Shown here piece after piece: positions 32,003-44,279 of a DNA stretch of 64,000 bases. Each line of letters begins with the position of its first letter. Within the stretch, counting starts at the first letter, position 1. Both the position numbers and the translations under genes were made by a program. Below the pieces are notes generated by a model, which was not told the DNA's origin, ran no database searches, and saw only the letters and a program-made list of their open reading frames with translations. This stretch comes from Allobaculum sp. Allo2 (GTDB lineage: Bacteria; Bacillota_I; Bacilli_A; Erysipelotrichales; Erysipelotrichaceae). The stretch spans positions 496,001 through 560,000 of the forward strand of contig NZ_CP078088.1 in NCBI RefSeq assembly GCF_022701175.1. Direction: 5' to 3'.

Positions 32003-32786
32003 ATGATCTCGATTGGAAAAATGCCACAGGCTTGTCCGATGAGCGTCAAAACGCTGCGCTGGTATGACCAGATTGGCCCGCTTCACCCGGAATATGTTGA
32101 TGAGAAAACTGGGTTTCGCTACTGTGCGCCCGAACAGATTGAGCAGATTCTGCTCATACGGCGCTATAAGCGCTTCGGCTTTTCGCTGCAGGAAATCGGC
32201 GAACTTCTGCAGGCGTCTCAAACACAGATTCAAAAGGCGCCTGCCCATAAGCTTGAAGAGATGCAGATCCAGATCGAAAGCCAGCGCCAGAGACAGGAAG
32301 AAATTCGACAGATTCTTTCGGACAGGCCGGAAAGGATTTTTATGAACCGTACAACTGAACTGGTAAAAACCGAAAAGACACCGGTCTATGCACTCCATGC
32401 CGTTACGTCGATTGCTGAATACGGCGGACTGATGAGCCGCCTTTTTGAAGAAGCGGACAAAAACAGCTCCGTCTGTGCGGCGCGCCGGGAACCCGGTATC
32501 TCGATCAGGACTTTAATCCGGAAAAACGGAACTGGAAGTCTTCTTCCCGTCTGCCCTGCCGGGCAGGCAAACGGGGAGATCGGCGGTGATTTGTGCGTTC
32601 GCGTTCTCCATACGGGAAACTACAGTACGCTCAGCGAATCGTATGGAGCGGCGCTGAAATGGATCGAAGAAAACGGCTATGCGATCGTCAATGCTCCCTA
32701 TGAACTGTATTTGAGCGATCCTCGCACGGATCCAGATCCTGCAGACTGGAAAACCGAAATTTTTTCCGGTCACTCCAAAGTCGTAA
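32003..32786 (+). CDS. MerR regulator with GyrI-like effector domain
   Basis: The N-terminal MerR HTH (SVKTLRWYDQIGPLHPEYVDEKTGFRYC) and coiled-coil dimer helix are followed by a GyrI-like ligand domain (TPVYALHAVTSIAEYGGL, LHTGNYSTLSESYGAALKWI, YELYLSDP), the architecture of BmrR-like drug sensors. AAGGAG before ATG 32003. Shifts near 32485 and 32570 scramble the middle of the ligand domain, and another near 32765 changes the end. The expected family C-terminus (FFPVTPKS) stops at 32786, whereas the raw frame runs on to 32866. Confidence 0.82.
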
Positions 32787-32891
32787 GCGGACGCTCAACG
32801 GGATTTTGCCGGGCAACTCAGCCGGCTATGACAAAGTCGGAAAAGCAATCTTCCAGAAATCTATAGAATTACACGTCATAGAATGAAAAAG

Positions 32892-32969
32892 AAGAGGTCT
32901 TTGCGAAATGCATCCAGAACGATCGGACCCATGTCCGATCGCATATCCGGCTTTCGCAAAGCCTCTTTT
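32892..32969. terminator. Long two-level hairpin between convergent genes
   Basis: Outer arms AAGAGG-CTTTGCGAAA and its complement ending CCTCTT (32892-32908, 32951-32967) enclose a second perfect 8-bp stem GATCGGAC/GTCCGATC (32921-32940). T runs lie on the plus side. Serves the MerR gene and perhaps the convergent pgeF gene. Confidence 0.7.
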
Positions 32970-33009
32970 GCGTTTAACAAATTTCTGTTTTCCAAAAGCA
33001 GCAAAGGAT

Positions 33010-33820
33010 TTACTTCGCAGTTGACGGTTTTTCCTTTGAGGAGTCGATGTAAATCCAGGAAAAATGTTCGCCGCAGTTTCGACCGTCGCGCCGATAGGAA
33101 AAACATTCTGGGGACGTTTTCGTATCGGTCGAACTGAGGTGAATGTTCTCTGCGGGAATTCCGTATTTCTGAAGCATGTGGATCTGCAGCGCCTGATGAT
33201 CGATCAGAAAACGGCCGTTTTCCTGCGGAAAGATGACATCGCTTAAATCGAGATCGTATTCTTTCGCCATTTTTTCAAACGCTTCGACGACATCTTCCTG
33301 CACTTCAAAGGAATCTTTCATCAGCGAAGGCGAAAAGCGAACCTGAAGCGTAGCGGGATGGAGCAGTCCATCCTTTTTAACGCCTCGAGAAGGTGAATCA
33401 GAATCGCCTGAGCCGTTCCGCGCCAGCCGGAATGGACAGCTGCGACGAAGGGCACGGCGGGATCGTAAAGAAGAATGCCAAGGCAGTCGGCCGTAAAGAC
33501 GCCGATGAGCACGTCTGGATCGGTCGTATACAGACCGTCGGTTTCCAGAATGGAACTTTCTGCTTCCAGCGCACCGCGGCCGCGATCCTGCGCAGAAACG
33601 CGAACAACTCGGCCTGTATGTTTCTGCCAGGCGAGCACCCAGTGATCAAGAGGAAGGGTATCCTGAGCGAGCAGCGCTCTCGCATTTAAAACGTCTTCGG
33701 GATTGTCGCAAATATGGAGGGCGAGACTGCCGCGCTCCGGGACTTCGGGCGTTTGAGTGTATAACCGCCATGGATGGCGGAACATGAAAATGGTTCAAGA
33801 TTCAGATGATTTCTGTTCAT
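33010..33820 (-). CDS. pgeF: Laccase-domain (PgeF/YfiH) purine nucleoside-processing enzyme
   Basis: Multicopper-oxidase-related PgeF/YlmD family: FTADCLGILL, VAAVHSGWRGTAQAIL and CFSYRRDGRNCGEHFSWIYI carry the Cys and His metal ligands. Known members act on purine nucleosides or on misformed peptidoglycan precursors. I start at ATG 33820 (MNRNHLNLEPFSCSAIHGGYT); no ribosome site is obvious, so the start is uncertain. Shifts near 33745 and near 33378 (A5 for A6). Divergent from hrcA, whose promoter and CIRCE element lie about 100 bases away. Confidence 0.85.
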
Positions 33821-33912
33821 GAATTCAGTATATAGCGTCGGTAATCCGACAGGCATCTGAATAGGCAAAGGGTAACGGTACTGTCAGAATATTCATAGAT
33901 AGCACTTGAGGC

Positions 33913-33940
33913 TTGCATCTGCCAAAACCTGTGTTATCAT
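33913..33940 (+). promoter_or_regulatory. Promoter of the hrcA-grpE-dnaK operon
   Basis: -35 TTGCAT (33913-33918), 16-base spacer, -10 TATCAT (33935-33940), immediately upstream of the CIRCE element. Confidence 0.6.
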
Positions 33941-33942
33941 TA

Positions 33943-33969
33943 TTAGCAGTTGAACAGATTGAGTGCCAA
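33943..33969 (+). promoter_or_regulatory. CIRCE element (HrcA operator) of the chaperone operon
   Basis: TTAGCAGTT, nine bases, GAGTGCCAA. Matches TTAGCACTC-N9-GAGTGCTAA at 7 of 9 and 8 of 9 positions. It lies 3 bases after the -10 and 22 bases before the hrcA ATG, the classical repressor position. Confidence 0.85.
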
Positions 33970-33991
33970 ATATGAGATTGGAGTGGGAATC

Positions 33992-35020
33992 ATGGATCTG
34001 ACACAACGACAGAAAGCCATTCTCAAAGCGCTGGTCGAACAGTTCACGTACACCGCTGAACCGGTCGGTTCCAAGACTCTGATGTCTCTTCTCGATTTCT
34101 CGGTCTCCTCAGCTACGATTCGAAATGAACTCGCGCTGCTTGAAAAAGAGGGTCTTCTTGAGAAAACACATCTTTCAAGCGGCAGAATTCCGGCACCGAA
34201 AGGTTATCGCTATTATGTAGAAAACCTGATGGAAATTTCGCTCGATCCGCAGATGGAAGAAGCTTTACGAAAAGTCTTTTCGAAGCGGCAGGGGTCCCTC
34301 GAAGATGTAACGCGCATCAGCGCATCGATCCTCGCGGACATGACCCATCTGACGTCGATGGTCATCGAACCGGCTGCCCATGAGCAGACGCTCATCCAGC
34401 TGTCTCTGATCCCAATCAGCGAAAAACAGGCCGTAGCCGTGGTCATCACGAACACCGGCCATACTGAACATCGGATTTTTCATTTCGATGGCGACGTATC
34501 GCTTGAAGATCTCAAGCGGTGTACCGCGCTTCTCAATGAGAGGCTGACCGGTACGCCAATCAGTGAACTGACAAAACGCTTTGAATCGATTCGACCGGAG
34601 TTTTCCGCCATGGTCGGAAGAAGCGAAGTCCTCTTCGAGGCATTTGCTTCCGCCGTCATGGGATTTACCCATTCAAACTCCACCGTCTGCGGAAGAGCGA
34701 ACATGCTCGCCCAGCCGGAATTCCAGAATATGCCAAAGCTCGAAGAGCTGATGCGGATTCTGGAAAATGAGCATCTGTTTCATGAATGGGCCGGCGATCC
34801 GGACAATGTGCAGACGGTCATCTCGCCAAGAAACAAGCTGATTCAGATTGGAGACTGTTCCATCGTCACGTCCGCCTTTGACGCGGGCAAGGACGAGCAG
34901 GGACAGCTGATGGTCATCGGCCCGAACCGAATGCCGTATTCAAAAGTAATCGCTCTGATGGACTGTCTGTCCGAATTCATTGAAAAACGATTCGGACCCG
35001 GACAAAAGGAGGAGGACAGG

Positions 35021-35024
<4 letters not shown>
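33992..35024 (+). CDS. hrcA: Heat-inducible transcription repressor HrcA
   Basis: Represses chaperone genes by binding CIRCE; its folding depends on GroEL. The N-terminal wHTH (MDLTQRQKAILKALVEQF, SSATIRNELALLEKEGLLEKTH) is followed by the GAF-like domain and RMPYSKVIALMDCLSEF near the end; about 344 residues. GGAGTGGGA precedes ATG 33992; an earlier TTG in frame lies inside CIRCE and is rejected. As read the frame runs into grpE, but restoring one A near 34985 gives an end at TGA 35024 overlapping the grpE ATG (ATGA), so I call two genes. Confidence 0.95.
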
Positions 35025-37442
<2,418 letters not shown>

Positions 37443-37470
37443 GCTGTTAAGCTTCGTTAGTATTCAAAGA

Positions 37471-37496
37471 CTGCAGGATTTTCCTGCAGCCTTTTT
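37471..37496 (+). terminator. Terminator/attenuator between dnaK and dnaJ
   Basis: CTGCAGG/CCTGCAG stem followed by CCTTTTT, about 29 bases past the dnaK stop. It should lower dnaJ expression relative to dnaK unless read through. Confidence 0.8.
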
Positions 37497-37727
37497 CAAG
37501 AGAAAGAGAGACAGTCTTTCAAGTCGAAAAACAGCGCGCACACGCTGGCTGTCGCTTTTTCTTACAAATGCAGAGGATTTGAAAGCGAATCGTCTGCGGC
37601 AGGCACAATGAATCGCGGACGATGCACACGCCCGTTAAAATCAGACTGCAAACCAGAACGAAACCAAAATCGCAGACCGAAGGGAAGAACACGCCGTATT
37701 CTGGCTGCGACAGAAAGAGGGAAGTAT

Positions 37728-38863
37728 ATGGCAGGTGAAAAAAGGACCTGTATGACATTCTTGAAGTTTCCCGCACCGCCACGCAGGAAGAAATCAAGAA
37801 AAGCTACCGTCGTCTAGCCAAGAAATACCATCCGGATATTTATAAAGGAGACGACGCCGAAGAACGCTTCAAGGAAATCAACGCGGCTTATGAAGTGCTC
37901 AGCGATGAACAGAAACGAGCAGCATACGACCGCTACGGAACGACCGACGGAAATCCGTTTGACAGCTTCAGCTCCTTTGCGGGAGCCGGCGGCGATCCGA
38001 TTTCCGAAATGCTTCGTCAGATGTTCGGCGGCGGAGCCGCCTCTGGATATAGCGGCTACAGCAGCGGAAGCCGCGCAAAACCGCGCCCGCAGAAAGGCGA
38101 AGACTTCGTCCGCAACATCGACATCAGCTTCATGGACGCCATCCATGGCGCGACGATCGAAGTGCCGATTGAATACGAAGCGCCATGCGAACACTGCCAT
38201 GGAACCGGTGCGGAAAACGGCAAGATGAAAACGTGCCCGGGCTGCAACGGGACAGGCCGGCGCGTGGAAGTGGTCGACACATTCTTTGGACGCATGCAGC
38301 AGGAAACCGGATGCAGCACCTGCCAGGGCACTGGACAGATTCCAGAAGAAAACTGTCATGAATGCCACGGCAACGGCTACGAATACCGCAAGATTCGTCT
38401 GAACGTCAAGATTCCAAAAGGCATCAAGACCGGAACGCAGGTCCGCATCCCCGAAAAAGGCGGACGCGGCTATAATGGCGGCCCCAACGGCGACCTGTAT
38501 CTGAACGTCAGCGTTCTGCCTGATCCGACGTTCAAGCGCGTCGGCGATGATATTTACACCGCCATTAAAATCGATGCACTTGACGCCATTCTCGGCTGCA
38601 CCCGCAAGGTTCCGACCGTCAACGGCGAGGAAGATCTCACCATTCAGGCCGGGACGCAGCCCGATCAGCGCTACCGCATGAAAGGCAAGGGCGTGGAAAC
38701 TGACCGGCACACCGGCGACCAGCTCGTTACCGTTCAGATCGAAATCCCGCGCCGTCTCAGCGAGCACGACCGTCAGCTCTACGAGGAAATCCGCGGTTCC
38801 AAATCCGAACCGAAACCCTTTGAGAAGATCAAGGATTTCTTCAGCGGAAAGAATCAGGATTAA
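37728..38863 (+). CDS. dnaJ: Chaperone DnaJ (type I, zinc-finger)
   Basis: Stimulates DnaK ATPase and presents substrates. J-domain with YHPD, a Gly/Ser/Phe-rich linker, then four zinc motifs [24 protein letters not shown] and CHECHGNG and the C-terminal beta domains. About 378 residues. One A is missing near 37743 ([15 protein letters not shown]). AGAGGGAAG precedes ATG 37728. No CIRCE-like element in the dnaK-dnaJ gap. Confidence 0.95.
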
Positions 38864-38935
38864 TTCAAAGCTCTGCACATTCGCGCAAATCGAAACGGTC
38901 GCAGACCATAATTTCCCTTTGAAAAAGGAACGCCA

Positions 38936-38974
38936 GCCGTCCCTGCCTGCCTCGTGCCGGTGCGGACGGCTTTT
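38936..38974 (+). terminator. Terminator after dnaJ
   Basis: 7-bp stem GCCGTCC/GGACGGC with a 21-base loop, followed by TTTT. Confidence 0.65.
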
Positions 38975-39132
38975 GGCTTTGGCGTTTCAGGCTACAGAAA
39001 AAAGAATCTGGCGTGCGGGGAATCATGGTCAAATGAGAGTGCCTTTTGCGCGAAATAATCAAAAATAAAAGAGGACAGAAACATCAATGCAAAGTGTCCA
39101 GAAAAGCCGATGGCTTTTGGAAAGGACGGACT

Positions 39133-40126
39133 ATGGCGGATAATAAAAGACTGTATGACATTCTGGGTGTCTCCCGGATGCCTCAGATAAGGAAATTAAA
39201 AGGCCTATCGCAAACTGGCGATGAAATACCATCCGGACGTCAATAAGGATCCGGATGCCGAAGAGCGATTCAAGGAAATTAACCTGGCGCATGAGACGCT
39301 TTCCAAACCGGAACGGCGTGCGCTTTATGATAAATACGGCGAAGCGGCCCTCGATCCAAACTTCAATGAGGACGTTTACAACGCCTACGCCGGCAACGGC
39401 TTTGGACCAGGCGGCGGAGGAGGCTTCAGTTTTGAAGATCTCTTCCGGCAGGCCGGCGGTTCTTCTTCCGGCGGATTTGGCGGCAGTCAGGGCGGCTACA
39501 GCTCCTTTGGCGGCGATTTCTCCGATCTGTTTGGCGGCGCGTTTGGCGGATTTGGCGGCGGCGGCCGGCAAAGAGAATATCCGGCAAAAGGCGAAGACCG
39601 TCATGGATCGATTACGGTCGATTTCATGGATTCGATTCGCGGTACCCCTTCAAGCATTACGTTCAATGTGACCGAGCCGGATGTATCGGGCAATTATACG
39701 ACCCATCCGATTACGCTCGATGTTAAGATTCCTGCTGGCATTCGAGACGGCCAGAAGATTCGTATTCCGGGCAAAGGCGAACCGGGCATTTACGGCGGTG
39801 CGCCAGGCGATCTCTATCTGGAAGTCAAAGTTCGTCCGGACAAAACGTTCAGCCGGAACGGCAACGATATCGAAGTCGAAGTGGCTGTCGATGCCATCGC
39901 GGCTGCGCTCGGTACGCAGGTCGATGTACCGACCCTTGACGGCTCGGTAACGATGAAAGTGCCTGCCGGCATTCAGTCGGGTCAGAAGCTTCGTCTGCGC
40001 GGCAAAGGCGTCAAGACAGGATCGGGTACGGGTGATGAACACGTCAAAATCAAAATCACCGTTCCAAAAGATCTCACCGATGCCGAACGCGAACTGCTCG
40101 AAAAATTCCAGCAGCTGCGCGGCTAA
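39133..40126 (+). CDS. CbpA-like DnaJ homologue (type II, no zinc finger)
   Basis: About 331 residues: J-domain with [20 protein letters not shown], a long Gly/Phe/Ser-rich linker ([13 protein letters not shown] and similar), then two DnaJ C-terminal domains ([29 protein letters not shown]). No CXXCXGXG motifs, so type II like CbpA. Two one-base losses near 39178 and 39205 disrupt the J-domain as read. AAAGGACGG precedes ATG 39133. Terminates at a hairpin near 40200. Confidence 0.92.
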
Positions 40127-40199
40127 ACGAAATTCGGGCTTTATCCCTTTTCGATTTCTATTGCATTTTCCTTCATTTCTTCAGTTTTCTCTGCAAAAA

Positions 40200-40223
40200 G
40201 GCGTCCAGTTCGGGCGTCTTTTT
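40200..40223 (+). terminator. Terminator after the CbpA-like gene
   Basis: GGCGTCC-N5-GGGCGTC (two wobble pairs) followed by TTTTT. Confidence 0.65.
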
Positions 40224-40424
40224 AACAGGTCAATTCGGCATCCTCTTTCGGGGCTCTTCTGAAAACCGTTCGGGGCCTCCCGTTTTTGCCTGTCCGAAAA
40301 AATCCGGCACAGGGGCAAATGCAAAAGAAGCGCAGAGAAATCCAATCAGCGAAAAGAATGCAGCGGGAAAGAAGATGTCTGATATGGTGAAGATACAGCC
40401 GGCGCACAAAAGGAGAAGAAGACC

Positions 40425-41003
40425 ATGGCCAATGAAAACGAACTGATTCTTGTCGATATTTTCGATCAGCCGATCGGAACGGGCGAAAAGGAAGCTGTCC
40501 ACCAGAAAGGACTGCTGCACCGGGCCTTTTCGGTTTTCGTCTGTCATGACGGAAAAATGTTAGTGCATCGAAGAAATCCGAACAAATACCATTCCGGAGG
40601 CCTGTGGACCAACGCCTGCTGCTCCCATCCGCGTGCCGGAAAAACACTGGAACAGTCCGTGGAAGAGCGCCTTCAGGAAGAACTCGGCGTTTCCTTTCCG
40701 GTAGAAGAACTGTTTCATTTTGTGTATCGCAGCGTGTTTGAAAACGGACGGATCGAATATGAATTCGATCATGTATTTATCGCGGACTATGCCGGAGACT
40801 TCGCTCCCGATCCAGAGGAAATTGCCGAGTTGAAGTGGATCGATTTTGAAGAACTGAAAGAAGACCTGACGCACCATCCCGAACGCTATTCGGTCTGGTT
40901 TCAGATTGCGGCGCCACGGGTTCTGGAAATGCAGAAAAATCCAGAAGGAGCCAAAGAAGAAACCGGCCATCCAGGGTGCAAAAAGGAAACGGCTGAAAAA
41001 TGA
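40425..41003 (+). CDS. idi: Isopentenyl-diphosphate isomerase, type I (Nudix)
   Basis: Interconverts IPP and DMAPP for isoprenoid synthesis. Intact, 192 residues. KGLLHRAFSVFV, the catalytic Cys in WTNACCSHP, the Nudix stretch EERLQEELGV and the Glu pair region EYEFDHVF are all present. Type I is less common in Bacillota, where the FMN-dependent type II usually serves the mevalonate pathway. AAAAGGAGAAGAAG precedes ATG 40425. No other mevalonate-pathway gene in the window. Confidence 0.93.
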   Translation: MANENELILVDIFDQPIGTGEKEAVHQKGLLHRAFSVFVCHDGKMLVHRRNPNKYHSGGLWTNACCSHPRAGKTLEQSVEERLQEELGVSFPVEELFHFVYRSVFENGRIEYEFDHVFIADYAGDFAPDPEEIAELKWIDFEELKEDLTHHPERYSVWFQIAAPRVLEMQKNPEGAKEETGHPGCKKETAEK

Positions 41004-41068
41004 CTTTGTCGGCTAAAAAGAAGCCAAAGAATGCAGGAACGCTATAATAACCAAAACGAGGTAAAAGA

Positions 41069-41829
41069 ATGAAAGAAAATAAGGAACCGGCACAGACACC
41101 TGTCGAAAAAGAGCCGGAAAACGAAGCAACAGAAACCGTTGAAGTTACGATTGTAGAAGACCCGCAGACCGGAACGATCGAAGGGGAAAGCGTCGATCAT
41201 TCGCAGACACTGGCGGAAATCGATCAGCTCGATCAGGCGATTGCCAAGGACATGAAGCTGTATAAAGCCTCCCTCTGGGCGGTCGGCATTCTCGTCGGCC
41301 TGTATCTGCTTTGCCTGTTCGTATTCAAGACCGGCGTACTCATCGTCTGCATTCTCATGATTATCGCGGCGGTCATGAATACCCGCTATTCCCGACGCGT
41401 ACAGAAAGCCGCTGCCAAACGCGCCAAACTCAAAAAGTCTCTGGAAAATCCGCAGCCTGCACAGAGCACAGCCGATGGAAACGGACTGGAAATCGGTACG
41501 GACCGCAGCGATGAAGCCATCGTGACTGATGTAAAATCGCTGAACGAACTGCCAAAGGAATACACCGTTCTCGACCACGTGAAACTCGGGGATACGGATG
41601 TGGAAAACATTGTCGTTTCGCCATATGGCATCGCCGTCGTCGGTGAAGAAAGCGTTCGCCCGCAAATTGAAGCCATTCTGGCCGAAGCCAATGCGGACAG
41701 CCCGATTTTCTTCTATTCCGCCGATCTTCCCGTAAACGATCTGGCTGGAAAGATCCAGATGGAAAAATCGTCGTATTAAGCGAGCAGCAGATCATGTCGG
41801 TTCTTCAGAAACTGCTTGGCCTGCGCTAG
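41069..41829 (+). CDS. Two-helix membrane protein with degenerate NERD-like domain
   Basis: About 253 residues. An acidic N-terminus (EPAQTPVEKEPENEATETVE) precedes a helical hairpin of two membrane segments (LWAVGILVGLYLLCLFVF, GVLIVCILMIIAAVM). The C-terminal domain, with YTVLDHVKLGDTDVENIVVSPYGIAVVGEES, looks like a NERD nuclease-related domain, but the usual E-x-K is missing (GEES). A shift near 41755 alters the end; the repaired C-terminus KIVVLSEQQIMSVLQKLLGL stops at TAG 41829. AACGAGG lies before the ATG. Function unknown. Confidence 0.6.
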
Positions 41830-41869
41830 AGCGAAAAACAAAAAACTAAAAACACACGATAAAAACACG

Positions 41870-41927
41870 AAAGCGGCTTTGTCCAGATTCTCCCAAACCG
41901 ATCAGGGGACAGACAAAGCCGCTTTTT
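41870..41927 (+). terminator. Terminator of the NERD-like gene
   Basis: Perfect 14-bp stem AAAGCGGCTTTGTC/GACAAAGCCGCTTT (41870-41883, 41912-41925) with a T run. Confidence 0.9.
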
Positions 41928-41960
41928 TGAATAGACGAAAAGTACGGAAAAGACGACACG

Positions 41961-41992
41961 AAAAAAGCCGCAGCCCCGAGCAGATGCGGCTT
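41961..41992 (-). terminator. Terminator of the minus-strand membrane-protein gene
   Basis: Minus-strand stem AAGCCGCA/TGCGGCTT followed by TTTTCG, 33 bases past the stop at 42025. Confidence 0.8.
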
Positions 41993-42024
41993 GTAAATCT
42001 GGAAAACAGGAATGTTTCTGCGAT

Positions 42025-42755
42025 TCAGACGCCTGCAGCGTTTGACTTAGAATCTGCGCTGCCGTTTTTACGGGCAGCTTTATACGCTGGATAGAGGGCA
42101 CTGCCGCAAAGCAGAGCGGCGACAAGCAGAAGCAGAATACGGAACGCGTTGTCCCATCCAAAGATGGCCGACCAGCCATAGGCGAAAAACAGGAAGACGA
42201 GAACGGCGGCGCAAAGTCCGATCCACAGCATCGTCTTTTTGCCTGAAGCTGGATGTAAAACGCCCAGGCCAGCCAGGCATACAGAACGATCATGCAGAGC
42301 GCTTCGCCAAGATGGAGCCATACAGCCGAAACGTTTACGGCATCAATGACCGACTGGGCGCTCATCAGCGCGTTGAGCGAATCGAAGCCGCTGAAAATAG
42401 CGCCTTCCATCACGCCGTACGTCAGTCCAAACAACAGCGCGAAGCTTTGCGGTCCGCCCTTTTTCAGAAGGTGACGATCGTACAGAAGGAACACCGCGCA
42501 AAGGTAGACCGCCTGCAAAACGGTATAGAGCATGGCGACCGCAGCCGGCGATTTCGTCAGCTCGATAAACCAGCTTTGCGAAGCGAAGAGCATCGGCATG
42601 ATCAGCCGAAACAGAATCAGGTAGAGCACCTGGTATAAGGCGCCATACACCATTGGACGCCATGCGGTTTCGTGGGTGTAGCCGTAGACGCAAAGCACGA
42701 TTAACGGGATGAGCAGAAGAACCAGGCAGGAAACGAGTAAAGTGAATGCAGTCAT
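42025..42755 (-). CDS. Multi-pass membrane protein (YhfC/DUF2324-like?)
   Basis: About 243 residues with seven or eight hydrophobic segments starting MTAFTLLVSCLVLLLIPLIV. The arrangement of conserved polar residues in helices (GLTYGVMEGAIF, WLHLGEALCM) recalls the YhfC/DUF2324 putative intramembrane peptidases, but the match is weak. Start at ATG 42755 with GGGGA upstream. A shift near 42247 lies between the sixth and seventh helices. Convergent with the NERD-like gene and divergent from an EamA gene. Confidence 0.5.
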
Positions 42756-42973
42756 GGAAATCCCCAATCTTCGGCCGGATCTTTCTTGTCCAGTTTTTGA
42801 AAACTGTCTCGCGGCCGCAGTATTCTGCCCGTAGTATACCTGCGGGAAAAAGCGCAAAAGACAAAGCTGACCGAAAGAAGCGCCTCTGTCCGGCAGATCC
42901 TTTTGGAAAAATCGAAATCGGATACAATGGACAGAGCCGCTTTTTAAACAGCCGGTCGAAAGGGGATTGTATC

Positions 42974-43904
42974 ATGAGCGAAGAGGCAAAAGGGAAAACG
43001 GAATCGAATGCGCGCGGCCGTCTGTGGGCCGGTGCGCTGCTTTGCTGCGGACTGTGGGGTCTTGCCCCGGCCCTCATTAAAATGGGCTATCAGACGCTGC
43101 ATATTGAAACGACAGGAACCATCGTTCTGTTTGCGGGTGCCCGCTTTTTTCTGGCGGGGCTGCTCGTCCTCGCGTTTTATTCGATGCAAAATCGCTCCCT
43201 GCCAAAACTTCGAAAAGAAGCCCTCGGACCGATTTGTGTTCTCGCTCTGTTTCAGACGTTTGGCCAGTACTTCTTTATTACATGGGAGCCGCTCACGCGT
43301 CCGGCATGATGGTTTCGGTTCTTTCCGGCATGAGCGCTCTGCTGGCGCTGTTGTTTTCCGCCCTCGTCTTTCGTCTGGAAAAGATGACCTGGATGAAAGC
43401 GGCGGGATGCATTGTCGGCTTTCTGGGCATTCTGCTCATGAACCTTTCACCTTCCGGCTTTCAGTTTTCCCTGCAGGGCGAAGGCATGATTTTTCTTTCG
43501 CAGGTTTCAAGTGCCCTCTCGGCGGTCTTCATTCAAATCTTCTCCCGGAAAAATTCGCCCGTTGTGCTTTCGGGCTGTCAGTTCGTTCTGGGCGGTTCGG
43601 CTCTGATGGCACTGGGCCTTTGTCTGCCGGATCATGGCGTGAGCTGGAATGCGCAGGGCCTGCTCATTCTTCTGATTCTGGCGCTCGTCTCCGCTGGCGC
43701 CTACAGTCTGTGGGGCGTCCTGCTCTCACGCTATCTGGTCTCTTCGGTCAGCGTATTTGGCTGCACGATCGGTCTGTTTGGCGTGCTGTTTTCGGCGCTG
43801 ATTTTAAAGAGAGTCTCAGCGCAAGGCTGATTCTGGCCGCTCTGGTCACCAGCTTTGGCATTTACATGGTCAATGCCCGTCTGCCGCAGAAGAAGAAGCG
43901 ATAA
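42974..43904 (+). CDS. EamA/DMT-family transporter
   Basis: About 310 residues, ten hydrophobic segments in two EamA halves (GLWGLAPALIKMGYQTL and FIQIFSRKNSPVVLSGCQFV mark the starts). AAGGGG precedes ATG 42974. Two one-base losses: near 43272 (T3 for T4, QYFFYYMGAAHASG) and near 43806 (A3 for A4, LILKESLSARLILAA). Substrate unknown; a normal, non-duplicated member, unlike the gene at 30050. Confidence 0.85.
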
Positions 43905-43910
43905 TAAAAT

Positions 43911-43994
43911 CGATACGAGAAGCGACGCGAGAAGCAATACAAGAAGCAATACAGGAAGCACAACGAGAATCGAAACGTGAAGCCATGCGAAAAA
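43911..43994. repeat. 12-base imperfect tandem repeat
   Basis: Seven consecutive 12-base units of the form (C)NNNNC-GAGAAG directly after the transporter stop (for example CGACGCGAGAAG, CAATACAAGAAG, CAATACAGGAAG). Non-coding as far as I can tell. Confidence 0.75.
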
Positions 43995-44279
43995 CTGCGT
44001 ACGAAAAAGCGGCAGGTGCCTGTTTTCTGGAGAGTCTCACAAACCGATTTTTCTGCGCCCGGCTTTTAGGAATGTTTTTGGGAATATAAGAAAAGCGCAA
44101 AGATACCATAAAGATAAAAGATACCGTAATGATATAAGAAAGACGGGACGGGTCTCTTACGGTGTAAAAAGAGAAAAACTATATATAAAAGGATATATAA
44201 GAACTACAGATCCGTAACGAATCCAAAGCGCAGAGCGCAGGGCTGCGAACTGCGGCTTCAGGCGGAAAGGAGAATCTTT
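43995..44279. other. AT-rich intergenic region before the lipoprotein gene
   Basis: No gene seen. TATATA-rich stretch at 44178-44203 may include the promoter of the gene starting at 44280. Confidence 0.4.

Noticed and set aside
39025..39060. Third CIRCE element upstream of the CbpA-like gene (GAGTGCC present)
   Set aside because: The half-site nine bases upstream does not match TTAGCAC, so only one arm is present.
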